A stretch of 64,000 bases of DNA from Desulfovibrio sp. JC022 (GCF_010470665.1 NZ_VOPZ01000011.1:5528-69527); one strand, 5' to 3'; positions 26,098 to 34,157 are shown, counted from the first letter of the stretch. Notes: a model not told the origin generated them from the letters alone. Numbers and translations: made by a program.

Positions 26098-26400
26098 ATG
26101 AAGAATGAAGAGAAGCGCACCGAATTCGTGAACACGCGGGTCACTCCCACGGAAAAGCACTTGCTCAAAATTCAGGCTGAAGCGGAAGGCATGAGCCTCG
26201 GAGATTTTGTCCGCGTGCAGCTCAATCGACCGCGCGTCAGGAAGACAAAAGTCGAAAGGCAGAAGGTCATCCATCTGGCCCGCATCGGAAACAACCTGAA
26301 CCAGATCGCCCGTTGGGCTAATACATATAAAAAGAATGCCGAGGTCGCGCAGGTTGTGCTGGTCCTGCTAGAAATCAGGGAAGAGTTCAAATGCTTATGA
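26098..26400 (+). CDS. mobC: MobC-like relaxosome protein
   Basis: A 100-residue DNA-binding accessory protein of plasmid-type mobilization. RTEFVNTRVTPTEKHLLKIQAEAEGMSLGDFVRVQL is the ribbon-helix-helix-like N-terminal half. HLARIGNNLNQIARWANTYK is the conserved bacterial mobilization (MobC) motif. I chose the ATG at 26098 because the upstream alternative at 26062 runs through the oriT-proximal DNA and lacks a ribosome site. Its 3' end overlaps the relaxase start by 10 bases. Confidence 0.88.
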   Translation: MKNEEKRTEFVNTRVTPTEKHLLKIQAEAEGMSLGDFVRVQLNRPRVRKTKVERQKVIHLARIGNNLNQIARWANTYKKNAEVAQVVLVLLEIREEFKCL

Positions 26401-27926
26401 AGGTCTTCCGACACGGAGTCGGACGTGGTTCCAAAGTCATCGGATATGTGACCGGCCAGCATGACGCCAGAAGAAAGGTCACGCCGCCCGAAGTTTTGCG
26501 CGGTGATCCCGATTCCGTCTGCGACCTCATCGATACCACCACTCGCAAATGGAAATACACTTCCGGCGTTCTCTCGTGGGCTCCGGGCGATAAGGTCACG
26601 CCCGAAGATGAGAAGAAGCTCATGGACGGTTTTGAATCGCTGGCATTCTCCGGGATGGAGCCGGACCAATATTCCATCCTTTGGGTGCGACACGGCCATG
26701 CTGGCCATCATGAAATGCACTTCGTAATCCCGCGCACTGAGCTGCGCACGGATAAGGCCTTCAATCCCTGCCCGCCGGGATGGGAAAAGCAATACAACCC
26801 ATGGTGCGAATTGCAAAATCGCCGCCGCAACTGGGCGCGGCCCGATGAGCTGAAACGCGCAAGACTGGTTAGCCCCGGCAGCTCAATTCAGAGCTACAAA
26901 TCCGGCAATGCTTCCGAAATCCGGCGCACCGTGACCGAGGCCATTGTTCAAGGCGTCAAAGCCGGACTTATCCATAACCGAGAGGACATTATCAATACGC
27001 TGGAAGAGTTCGGCTTCGCAGTACCGCGCAAGGGCAAGGAATACATAACAATTGAAATACCGAAGGACGATAACGATACCGTTTCCCAGAAACGCAAAAA
27101 CAACCGTATCCGTTTAAAAGGAGTACTTTATGCAGAATCATGGACAGCCGAAGAATTCAAACAACGCGCTGGGCTTGGCCGAGAAAATGAAGCAGCAAAT
27201 GGACGAGCAAACGCAAAGTTCAAAGCAGATAATTCAAGAAGAATTGCAGAACTTGAGCAGCGAGTTGCAGGAATCCGCGAGACACGAGCTGAGTACCATC
27301 GAAGCCGCTATAAAAGCAGAAGTTATTCAGATCAGGAGCCGTCAGGAAAGCTTGATAGAAAGCTTAAAAACAACCTCACGTATCCCGTTGTTGGTCTCCA
27401 TAGTCCTCACGATTCTGGTCTGCCTAACGATCATCGGAGGGACCATGATCTGGGAGAAGTGGGAAATCAAAAAATTGCAGGAAATATCAGCGAATCTCAA
27501 AAATTCTCAACTGGTATCAATAAATCTCACGGAAAATCAGAAAAAATCAAAAATTCTCATCGACTGGGGGATTTCACCATACGTTCAGGAGGGACAGAAA
27601 TATCTCATATTTCCCAAGGGCGTGAAAATCCATCCGACAACAACCAAGCACGGGGACGCAGCTTTATACATAGAGGATTAAGCCATGAACGAATTACAGC
27701 AGAGCTTATTGGATTTGATGAACCGGATCGAACGGGACCAGTCCCAGCGTCTAGCCGCCCAAGACGCCAAGATAGCGGCCTTGGAGCAGGAAATACAAGG
27801 CTGCCGGGACTTGCAGACCGAATTGGAGAGAGTATTGAGCGAGTTGGAAAAATTGTTCGCTCGATGAAAAAGTTAATGTGGAGGTTTAAGAAAGTCAGAG
27901 ACCGGGGAGCTGGGCTTGGGAGGTAA
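26391..27926 (+). CDS. mobA: Relaxase / mobilization nuclease
   Basis: A 511-residue relaxase that would nick oriT and pilot the strand during conjugation. The N-terminal 240 residues form the catalytic domain, with the metal-binding histidines in RHGHAGHHEMHFVIPR (residues 100-115; H103, H107 and H110 are candidates) and ALNPCPPGW-like FNPCPPGWEKQ after it. From residue 246 on it is polar and low in complexity. There another frame encodes two small proteins, which explains the unusual composition. It overlaps mobC at the start and has a strong terminator after its end. ATG at 26397 is an alternative start. Confidence 0.9.
   Translation: MLMKVFRHGVGRGSKVIGYVTGQHDARRKVTPPEVLRGDPDSVCDLIDTTTRKWKYTSGVLSWAPGDKVTPEDEKKLMDGFESLAFSGMEPDQYSILWVRHGHAGHHEMHFVIPRTELRTDKAFNPCPPGWEKQYNPWCELQNRRRNWARPDELKRARLVSPGSSIQSYKSGNASEIRRTVTEAIVQGVKAGLIHNREDIINTLEEFGFAVPRKGKEYITIEIPKDDNDTVSQKRKNNRIRLKGVLYAESWTAEEFKQRAGLGRENEAANGRANAKFKADNSRRIAELEQRVAGIRETRAEYHRSRYKSRSYSDQEPSGKLDRKLKNNLTYPVVGLHSPHDSGLPNDHRRDHDLGEVGNQKIAGNISESQKFSTGINKSHGKSEKIKNSHRLGDFTIRSGGTEISHISQGRENPSDNNQARGRSFIHRGLSHERITAELIGFDEPDRTGPVPASSRPRRQDSGLGAGNTRLPGLADRIGESIERVGKIVRSMKKLMWRFKKVRDRGAGLGR
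27130..27681 (+). CDS. MobB-like membrane protein nested in the relaxase gene
   Basis: A 183-residue protein read in the +1 frame relative to the relaxase and entirely inside it. An excellent AAAAGGAG ribosome site lies just upstream of the ATG. Residues 13-82 are a coiled coil (LAEKMKQQMDEQTQSSKQI...), residues 85-108 a clear membrane helix (IPLLVSIVLTILVCLTIIGG), and the tail is globular. ColE1-type plasmids nest mobB and mobD in mobA the same way, and MobB there is membrane-associated. Its identity as MobB is by arrangement and topology, not by close sequence match. Confidence 0.75.
   Translation: MQNHGQPKNSNNALGLAEKMKQQMDEQTQSSKQIIQEELQNLSSELQESARHELSTIEAAIKAEVIQIRSRQESLIESLKTTSRIPLLVSIVLTILVCLTIIGGTMIWEKWEIKKLQEISANLKNSQLVSINLTENQKKSKILIDWGISPYVQEGQKYLIFPKGVKIHPTTTKHGDAALYIED
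27685..27867 (+). CDS. Small coiled-coil protein nested in the relaxase gene (MobD-like)
   Basis: A 60-residue, almost entirely helical protein (LLDLMNRIERDQSQRLAAQDAKIAALEQEI...ELERVLSELEKLF). It starts 3 bases after the MobB-like stop, in the same frame, with AGAGGATT upstream. It occupies the position of mobD in the ColE1 mobABCD layout. It could be a partner of the relaxase or of the MobB-like protein. The function is inferred only from arrangement. Confidence 0.6.
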   Translation: MNELQQSLLDLMNRIERDQSQRLAAQDAKIAALEQEIQGCRDLQTELERVLSELEKLFAR

Positions 27927-27933
27927 TAACTGG

Positions 27934-27976
27934 TTTGAACTGTTGCATATTTTGCAACAGTTCAAATTTTATTTTT
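27934..27976 (+). terminator. Rho-independent terminator of the mob operon
   Basis: A perfect 14-bp stem (TTTGAACTGTTGCA and complement, 5-base loop) is followed by TTTTATTTTT just after the relaxase stop. Confidence 0.92.
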
Positions 27977-27993
27977 AGAGGATGTGAGAATTC

Positions 27994-28107
27994 TTGTCTT
28001 TTTCTGTCCTTTTTTGTCTTTGGGTCCCAGTTTCACATAATTCCAAAAAATCGCAGATAAAGACAGGGAAGGACAAATAAAGACGGATTGAGTCAGAAAA
28101 AGACAAA
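27994..28107. repeat. 10-bp-phased TGTC/GACA repeat array
   Basis: TTGTCTTTTT-like units sit with their G at 27996, 28006 and 28016, exactly 10 bases apart. About 45 bases on, inverted AAAGACA-like units have their C at 28064, 28074, 28084 and 28104, with a degenerate one at 28094. The spacing equals one helical turn, and the units carry A/T tracts, so this is either a cooperative protein-binding array or bent DNA. It sits in the 409-base gap ahead of the nuclease cassette, likely at its promoter. Confidence 0.65.
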
Positions 28108-28335
28108 TTTTCAGATTTAAGTTTTTCCTAAATGCGAACGTTCAGCGAGCTGATTTTTCAAGAAACACATAATAACAACTTTGCTTTTTAAAAATTAATT
28201 TACGTTTCAACACATTGATATTAATGTTTATTTTAATTATTCATCGTCTAAGTGTGAATTTAAGAGAAGGATAACTGAATATATAGGAGGGAATCAAAAT
28301 TTTTAAGCCTAATTTTTAATCAAGAGGACAGGAAA

Positions 28336-28833
28336 TTGTTACAACAGCATACGGTGAATTTATTAAACGCCATTTTTAGTCTAGGAGAATATCAAAAGTA
28401 CAATTGTAGCAAAGAAGTGTCGATCAAAATGGGTAGCTACACTCTCGAGCCAATACTCACAGAAGAAAGATTACGGCAAGAAGATTTCCAGATGGAAAAT
28501 TGCTGCTACGATGATTTAGAACAATTGAAGAAGGGTAAAGTTCAGCTAATTTCTATACGGGCTCCTGATAGCCAAACAGTTGCAACCGTTTGGTTTATAA
28601 CTGTCGAGGATAAATGGTATTACAGTAAATGTTTAGGAAAATTTGGTAATAATTTAATTGCACCCCACTCAATTGAAGTTGACGGAGCATGTGTTTTAAT
28701 TTCGGTTAAAACTGACGAAGTGGATCTCGTCTACGACTATGATGAAACCATTGAAGATATTTCGTGGATTATTTTAGATATTGACGATATTACATTGGAG
28801 CTCTTAGCTGAGCTTGCACAAAATTTTAAATGA
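28336..28833 (+). CDS. PcfJ-like hypothetical protein, first gene of nuclease cassette
   Basis: A 165-residue protein with a TTG start and GAGG eight bases upstream. Its centre reads MENCCYDDLEQLKKGKVQLISIRAPDSQTVATVWF, then WYYSKCLGKFGNN. This resembles the C-terminal core of PcfJ-like proteins (a Cys-x-x-Tyr helix followed by a strand pair and a G..N turn), whose role is unknown. The tail is acidic (VYDYDETIEDISW). It is 12 bases ahead of the next gene and heads an AT-rich four-gene operon. The family call is tentative. Confidence 0.6.
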   Translation: MLQQHTVNLLNAIFSLGEYQKYNCSKEVSIKMGSYTLEPILTEERLRQEDFQMENCCYDDLEQLKKGKVQLISIRAPDSQTVATVWFITVEDKWYYSKCLGKFGNNLIAPHSIEVDGACVLISVKTDEVDLVYDYDETIEDISWIILDIDDITLELLAELAQNFK

Positions 28834-28845
28834 GCGGGGTAAAAA

Positions 28846-29811
28846 ATGAGTAGAGGTTTGAATTCTTTGTTTCTTGCGGACTTGAAGGATGGAATTTTAA
28901 CTCCTGTTTTGGAAAGAGTTCTTAAGGATCATACTTTGGATTTTCAAATCAGAGATGATGAGGTTCATATTTATTATCGAGGCGGACAGTTATCATCCAT
29001 TAAACCTGCAACAGCTAAAGAAAAGTATTCTGTCTCATTTGATAAAAACTATTTGAAGGGCTCTGACTTGGACGTTGATCTCGTTCCTGAGATTACTGAT
29101 GCAGAGACAGCAGAATTGTGTGTCTCGACATTTCAATCATTAAAACTTGCTATGGATTTTCATTTTGCTAGGCAGCAAAAAAATGAACGAGAATTTCAAC
29201 AATTGGTCTCACGCGAGAACAGCTATTCCAGCCTGTCGAATAAAACAGACTACTTCATCGTAGACATTGAGTTTGAAAATAAAACAGAGGATGTCACCAC
29301 TAAGTTTGATTGTATTGCAATCAAATGGCCCAGCGTTTCAGCGGCAAGAAGAGATCCCAACAATAATAAGCTCAAGCTGGCAATAGTTGAAATTAAGTAT
29401 GGTGATAACGCCCTGGCAGGAAAATCTGGGTTAGTTGATCATTTAGATAAGACATATAATTGCTTACGTAACAATGGCGTATTGGAAAATATTACGTCAA
29501 CTACACTCAAGCAGTTCAATCAAAAAAGGGAGCTTGGATTAGTCCATTTCTCAAAAAATGGTAACCAAAATGAAATTACTCATTTGCCAGCTAAGCCTGA
29601 ATTTATTTTTCTTTTTTCCAACCATGATCCTTCATCGTCAACTTTGAGCAATGAAATTGACTCAGCTGCATTTAAGGTTTCATTCGAGAAGCTACAGGAA
29701 TATGCCGATGTGCGTTTCGCCGTATCTTCTTTCATGGGGTATGGCTTATTTGAAGAATGTGTTCTTACTTTAGATGATTTTAAAAAAGTGCTCAAAGCAC
29801 AGGCTAGTTAA
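28846..29811 (+). CDS. PD-(D/E)XK-like nuclease-fold protein
   Basis: A 321-residue protein of unassigned family. The central part carries a plausible nuclease core: E142 (VDIEFEN), D155 (KFDCIAIKW) and E182-I-K184 (LAIVEIKYG). The order acid, then strand-D, then strand-ExK is that of PD-(D/E)XK restriction-type nucleases. The N-terminal 100 residues have no recognisable motif, and the C-terminal half (ISTTLKQFNQKREL onward) may be a specificity part. Its stop overlaps the next start by one base (TAATG). Codon and base use are AT-rich compared with the mobilization genes. DNA or RNA cleavage is inferred, not shown. Confidence 0.65.
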   Translation: MSRGLNSLFLADLKDGILTPVLERVLKDHTLDFQIRDDEVHIYYRGGQLSSIKPATAKEKYSVSFDKNYLKGSDLDVDLVPEITDAETAELCVSTFQSLKLAMDFHFARQQKNEREFQQLVSRENSYSSLSNKTDYFIVDIEFENKTEDVTTKFDCIAIKWPSVSAARRDPNNNKLKLAIVEIKYGDNALAGKSGLVDHLDKTYNCLRNNGVLENITSTTLKQFNQKRELGLVHFSKNGNQNEITHLPAKPEFIFLFSNHDPSSSTLSNEIDSAAFKVSFEKLQEYADVRFAVSSFMGYGLFEECVLTLDDFKKVLKAQAS

Positions 29812-31064
29812 TGAAAATTATTATTCATCGTGGAACAAATGAAATAGGTGGTTCTTGTGTCGAAGTCGAAAACAACGGCACAAGAATCCTTTTAGATGCA
29901 GGATCACCACTGGATGACTCCCCTGCTTTTTTGCCAGATTCAATTGATTCGTTTGATGGTGTTTTTATTTCACATGGGCATCAAGATCATTATGGATTGA
30001 TTGAACATCTTCCTGATGAAGTTCCTTTGTATATTGGTGATATAGCTTGGAAATTTATGAACTCTTTGCGTCTCTTCTTGGAAAAACCAATTTTAGAGGT
30101 CAACAACAAGACCAGCCTTGATGCTGGTAAATCTTATTCTGTCGGAAGCATTTCTGTGACTCCTTATCTTGTGGACCATTCTGCTCCTCAAGCTTTTGGT
30201 TTTCTTATCGAAGGTGACGGAAAGCGAATTTATTATTCCGGTGATTTCAGAAGCCATGGAAGAAAGTCTCAGACTTTTGATTATTTATGTAAGAATATTC
30301 CCCAAAGAATTGACGCGATCCTTCTAGAAGGAACGATGATGAAACGGGATAATTTGGATTTTTCCAGTGAAACAGATGTTGAAAAAGGAATGGTTGAATC
30401 AATCAAATCGGAAGAAGGTTTGGTTCTTGTTAGCTGTTCATCTCAGAATATCGATCGGATAGTTTCCCTGTACAGAGCAACCAAAAGAACAGGCCGAACA
30501 CTCGTTGTTGATATTTATACTGCATGGATATTGCGCCTCGCTCAGCAAATGTCATCAAACCTTCCAGACATTAGTTGGGATAATATGAAAGTTTTTTCAA
30601 GGAATAAGCCAGCTTCTGGTTACTATAAAAGAATTAAAGAGCATCACGAGTTCTTCGGTAATTTTAAATATGATCTATATAAAAAAGAGAATGAACTGAG
30701 CTTGGACGATCTCCGCGCAGCCCCTTCTGCATATGTATTAAAGATGAGTGACTATTGGCTGAATTATGTGAAGGAGCTGCTGCCCAATTATTCGTCCACA
30801 GTGATCTATTCACAATGGGCAGGCTATTTAGACGAAGGAGCCTCCTACTTTAACGAGAATGCAGCGAACTTGCAGAAATTAGAAAACTCTAAATTTGAAC
30901 TTATCCATACCAGTGGACATGCCGTTCGGGACGATTTGATCAAATTGGTTGAATCTATAAAGCCAAGAACAGTCATACCAATGCATACGGAGCATAAAGA
31001 TATGTATACTGAATATTTTAAGAATGTGCATATCTTGGAGGATGGTGAGGTATATAAATTATGA
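29811..31064 (+). CDS. RNase J-like MBL/beta-CASP nuclease
   Basis: A 417-residue protein with the full metallo-beta-lactamase plus beta-CASP plan. It begins HRGTNEIGGSCVEV, as in RNase J and RNA-processing relatives. Metal motif SHGHQDH is at residues 54-60. A further acidic site is YYSGDFRSHG near 145, and beta-CASP motifs are LLEGTMM, HTSGHA and IPMHTEHK near the end. It is shorter than housekeeping RNase J and lacks the C-terminal dimer domain. It is coupled by overlap to nuclease-like genes on both sides, so it is probably a component of one system. The substrate could be RNA or DNA. Confidence 0.82.
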   Translation: MKIIIHRGTNEIGGSCVEVENNGTRILLDAGSPLDDSPAFLPDSIDSFDGVFISHGHQDHYGLIEHLPDEVPLYIGDIAWKFMNSLRLFLEKPILEVNNKTSLDAGKSYSVGSISVTPYLVDHSAPQAFGFLIEGDGKRIYYSGDFRSHGRKSQTFDYLCKNIPQRIDAILLEGTMMKRDNLDFSSETDVEKGMVESIKSEEGLVLVSCSSQNIDRIVSLYRATKRTGRTLVVDIYTAWILRLAQQMSSNLPDISWDNMKVFSRNKPASGYYKRIKEHHEFFGNFKYDLYKKENELSLDDLRAAPSAYVLKMSDYWLNYVKELLPNYSSTVIYSQWAGYLDEGASYFNENAANLQKLENSKFELIHTSGHAVRDDLIKLVESIKPRTVIPMHTEHKDMYTEYFKNVHILEDGEVYKL

Positions 31065-32428
31065 CAGATATTGCGTGTAATAATGACTCTGTTAATGGAA
31101 TAGAGTTCTGGGAGTCTTTTTTTGACCAATATAAAGATTTTAGCGACCAAAGAGAATGGGAAAAGAAACAAGGTATAAACGATTTTAATATTTTAACAAC
31201 GGTACTTAAATCCACAGATGAAGTCCGTTTGCACACGCGCTATCTATATGCGCTACTAAATCCCAAAGGCCTTCACTACCAAGGGACACTGTTTCTAGAA
31301 ATTTTTATGACCGCTATAGGATATAAAGACTGGTTAGACTATAAAAAAACAAGGGTACGCAAAGAATACAGCCTTATAGATAGCAAAGACGATGATCAGC
31401 AGAATCAAGTTGATCTCTATATCACTGATGGAAATAGACATATTATTGTTGAAAACAAATTAAATGCAGTCGATCAAAAAGGGCAAATAGCTCGTTATGC
31501 CCAGACTATTCATGATAAATACGACCTTGAACATACAGATTTACTTTTTGTATATCTTAATAAAGGCCGAGAGCCAGAAGGTAGAGCGTTGAAATGGAAC
31601 AATGAAGGTTACAATATAGATCAAAGTCATCAAACTTTAAAAAACAAATCTTCTGGCTCTAATATTTGTCTTTATATTAGCATTCAATACTCAAAAGAAA
31701 TTATTTCATGGATTAACGAATCCATAAAAGCCATAAATCATATTGAATCGTTAAAATTTGCTTTAAATGATTACAAAGTAGCTGTTGATAAAGCCACAAA
31801 AAAATATATGAGCAATATAATGACACTAGAAAAATTCTTAGAAGGCAAAACACCAAAAGAAGAAAATCAATTTTACCTTCAAGCTATGCGTGCTGCTGAG
31901 GAGTTACCTAAACTCCAGATACGTTGGTTTAAAACAATGGTAAAAGAACTAAAAAAAACTATGTCTGGATATGAAACTGAAGGGAAAGCAATACCTATTT
32001 CCGTTGCTGAATGTCCAGAGCTGGATTCATTCTTTTACAAAGATAAAATGGCATCTTTATATATTAATAAAAAAGAGAAATCTTCATACAACAAAGGGTG
32101 GTTTTGGAAAATAACTACTGGAAAATTTTGCAACAAAGCTTTGCTCTGTATTGTATATGGTAGGTATTATTTACATGTCGGCTTAGTTCCAATTGATTTT
32201 ATAGATTCTGATATAGATTGTATTAGAATCAACCTGTCGAAAAATGACGACTTTATAAATAAAAATAAGTCTATAGACTTGAAAGCATATGATGCGATGC
32301 GTAAAAAACTGCCAAATTTTATCAGCAATGCGGTCAATCTTATTGAAGAACTTCCTGCCTTGAAAGACTTTTCGACAAGTTTTCAAGCAAATCTTATTAA
32401 AGAGTTGCTTAAAGAGGATGGTGTTTAA
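31061..32428 (+). CDS. PD-(D/E)XK nuclease family protein
   Basis: A 455-residue protein whose first 150 residues follow the PDDEXK_4 pattern. EVRLHTRYLYALLNP (54-68) is the N-terminal helix. D118 (QVDLYI) and E131-N-K133 (VENKLNA) form the active site, and GQIARYA (141-147) is the following helix. The long C-terminal part (from about 240) is uncharacterised and could be target recognition. The start overlaps the MBL gene by 4 bases (ATGA). It is the last gene of the AT-rich cassette. Proteins of this family are frequent in phage-defence loci, but no specific system is recognised. Confidence 0.78.
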   Translation: MTDIACNNDSVNGIEFWESFFDQYKDFSDQREWEKKQGINDFNILTTVLKSTDEVRLHTRYLYALLNPKGLHYQGTLFLEIFMTAIGYKDWLDYKKTRVRKEYSLIDSKDDDQQNQVDLYITDGNRHIIVENKLNAVDQKGQIARYAQTIHDKYDLEHTDLLFVYLNKGREPEGRALKWNNEGYNIDQSHQTLKNKSSGSNICLYISIQYSKEIISWINESIKAINHIESLKFALNDYKVAVDKATKKYMSNIMTLEKFLEGKTPKEENQFYLQAMRAAEELPKLQIRWFKTMVKELKKTMSGYETEGKAIPISVAECPELDSFFYKDKMASLYINKKEKSSYNKGWFWKITTGKFCNKALLCIVYGRYYLHVGLVPIDFIDSDIDCIRINLSKNDDFINKNKSIDLKAYDAMRKKLPNFISNAVNLIEELPALKDFSTSFQANLIKELLKEDGV

Positions 32429-32469
32429 TTTTTCTATTTACGAAAAAGTAGACAAAACAAGAACATAAA

Positions 32470-33321
32470 ATGTCGCAAATAAACCCCACATATATAATCC
32501 CTAACTCCGCAGACCTCACGGCCAGCCTTGCCGAGAACGACCGTTTGCAGAAAGCCATCGAAGAGAAACGCTTCTCGCAAGACAATTTGTGGGATGTGAT
32601 CCAGTTCAAGTTGAAGGTGGACTGGACTTATAATTCTAACGCCATTGAAGGCAGCACTTTGACCTTAAGCGAAACGCTCTTTTTCCTGCGCGAAGGTCTT
32701 ACAGTGAATGGTAAGCCACTTAAAGATTTTCTGGACGCCAGAAATCATTCTGAGGCCATTGATTTGCTTCAGGACGCCATCAAGAACAAGCGGCCTTTTT
32801 CTACTGGGTTTATGAAAGAGATTAATGCCCTGATCCTGAATGGGGTCAGCTACACAGCAGCGCAGACACCGGACGGGCAGAGCACCAAGAAAAAAGCCCA
32901 TGCAGGTGAATACAAAAAGCATCCCAATCATGTTTTGACGCCAAGCGGTGAGATTCATACTTATGTTGCGCCGGAACAGGTGGCTGCTGAAATGGATCAA
33001 CTTTTTGAATGGATTGCTGAGCAGGAGCGAAACGGAATCCATCCACTGATTATGGCTACCATCGCGCACTATAATTTTGTACGTATCCATCCATTTGATG
33101 ATGGAAATGGACGCGGGGCAAGGCTTTTGATGAACCTGCTGTTTATGAAAAACGGTTATCTCCCTGCCGTTATCAACAATGAAAACCGTCAGGATTACTT
33201 TGAATGTCTGCAACTGGCAGACAAGGGAGATCTGGCTTCTTTTTGCCTATTCGTTTCACAATCCTTGCGGGAAACTCAGGAATCGGTAGTAAAAATTCTG
33301 GAAGAGAACGGCAATAAGTAA
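32470..33321 (+). CDS. Fic-family protein with N-terminal inhibitory helix
   Basis: A 283-residue class II Fic protein that would AMPylate a target hydroxyl. The catalytic motif HPFDDGNGRGAR is at residues 207-218. The inhibitory motif SNAIEG (56-61, matching S/T-x-x-x-E-G/N) is in the same chain, so the enzyme should be autoinhibited. LFEWI and the AHYNFVRIHPF helix are typical. It begins 41 bases after the nuclease cassette, but its base composition is less AT-rich, so it may be a separate module. A weak ribosome site precedes the ATG. The target is unknown. Confidence 0.9.
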   Translation: MSQINPTYIIPNSADLTASLAENDRLQKAIEEKRFSQDNLWDVIQFKLKVDWTYNSNAIEGSTLTLSETLFFLREGLTVNGKPLKDFLDARNHSEAIDLLQDAIKNKRPFSTGFMKEINALILNGVSYTAAQTPDGQSTKKKAHAGEYKKHPNHVLTPSGEIHTYVAPEQVAAEMDQLFEWIAEQERNGIHPLIMATIAHYNFVRIHPFDDGNGRGARLLMNLLFMKNGYLPAVINNENRQDYFECLQLADKGDLASFCLFVSQSLRETQESVVKILEENGNK

Positions 33322-33335
33322 GAGTGATGAATGGC

Positions 33336-33509
33336 GCGGAATTCAGCTATCCGGAAATTCCGGATAGCTGGGGGATTTGCAAAATGATCTGGAGCGGGAT
33401 TGAACTATCCGGAAATCCCGGATTGTTGGAAGATTTACACAATGAACTGAGGCGGAATTGAACTATTAGGAAATTCCGAATAGTTCACAGAGAACATTTT
33501 CATAGGATG
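33336..33509. repeat. Three 58-bp tandem repeats with hairpins
   Basis: Units begin with GCGG(A/G)ATT at 33336, 33394 and 33452, exactly 58 bases apart. Each contains a palindrome of the CTATCCGGAAA-TTCCGGATAG kind, the first perfect and the others with changes. They fill the convergent space between fic and higA. They do not look like CRISPR (no spacers). They may be structured RNA, stacked terminators or binding sites. Confidence 0.75.
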
Positions 33510-33516
33510 GGCATCC

Positions 33517-33825
33517 TCAGCCCAACTCCAAAACTCCCGGAACCGGGGTTACGTCCACAAATGCAGCAGGATTCTGTTCAGCTTCCCAAAGATCACGCTT
33601 GCGCTGGAGATTAAGCCAGAGGTCGGGGGTAGTGTTAAAAGCCCGTGACAGGCGTATGGCCATAACAGGGGTTACACTGGTCTTTTCATGGAGGACTTGA
33701 GACAGATGCTTGCGGCTGATTCCTAAATGGGCAGCAAGGGCCGTTACAGTCAGTCCCAACGGTTCCATGTAGTCATACTTTATAATTTCGCCGGGGTGTG
33801 TCGGCTTACGGGTAGCGGCGTGCAT
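33517..33825 (-). CDS. higA: HigA-type antitoxin
   Basis: A 102-residue XRE-type antitoxin. THPGEIIKYDYMEPLGLTVTALAAHLGISRKHLSQVL is the HigA signature helix-turn-helix, followed by AIRLSRAFNTTPDLWLNLQ. It neutralises the neighbouring HigB toxin and represses the operon. It lies 13 bases after higB in the toxin-first order usual for hig modules. Confidence 0.93.
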   Translation of the reverse strand: MHAATRKPTHPGEIIKYDYMEPLGLTVTALAAHLGISRKHLSQVLHEKTSVTPVMAIRLSRAFNTTPDLWLNLQRKRDLWEAEQNPAAFVDVTPVPGVLELG

Positions 33826-33838
33826 GTTGCCTCCGTGT

Positions 33839-34117
33839 TTAGTGGTAGTCTTGATAGTTTACTACGTAGGCATGGCCGTTTTCAAATTTGAACGTTAATC
33901 GCCAATTGCCGGAAACCTTTACGGAATAATGATTTACAAGGTTTCCTTTCAAGGGATGCAGATTAAAGCCCGGAGCGTTCATATCCTGAACGTCAGAGGC
34001 TGAATCCAACCTGTCAAGCATCCGGCCCAGCTTTGGCGCATGTTTAGCCTGAATCCCTTTTGTTGTTCCGCTATTAAAAAAAGCTTCAAGGCCCTTGTGG
34101 GCAAATCCTTTAATCAT
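33839..34117 (-). CDS. higB: HigB/RelE-type toxin
   Basis: A 92-residue toxin, a ribosome-dependent mRNA interferase by family. MIKGFAHKGLEAFFNSGTTKGI, the NLHPLKGN turn and WRLTFKFENGHAYVVNYQDYH at the C-terminus are classic HigB blocks. It is followed by higA. A strong palindrome lies just upstream. The module likely stabilises the integrated element. Confidence 0.93.
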   Translation of the reverse strand: MIKGFAHKGLEAFFNSGTTKGIQAKHAPKLGRMLDRLDSASDVQDMNAPGFNLHPLKGNLVNHYSVKVSGNWRLTFKFENGHAYVVNYQDYH

Positions 34118-34134
34118 AATGTAACCTCTAAGGT

Positions 34135-34157
34135 AACACGGGTCAATGACCCGTGTT
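34135..34157. promoter_or_regulatory. Palindrome between higB and integrase, operator or terminator
   Basis: AACACGGGTCA and TGACCCGTGTT flank a single A: a perfect 11-bp palindrome. It is immediately upstream of higBA and just past the integrase stop. On the plus strand T-rich DNA follows. ACCT-CTA-AGGT next to it is a second small palindrome. Operator for HigA is the preferred reading. Confidence 0.55.

Noticed and set aside
25829-26101. A 90-codon frame between the DUF3987 gene and mobC
   Set aside because: It runs through the two inverted repeats of the candidate oriT, has no family features, and its composition fits structured DNA better than protein.
33336-33509. CRISPR array
   Set aside because: The 58-bp units are contiguous direct repeats with internal palindromes and no unique spacers; no cas genes are present.
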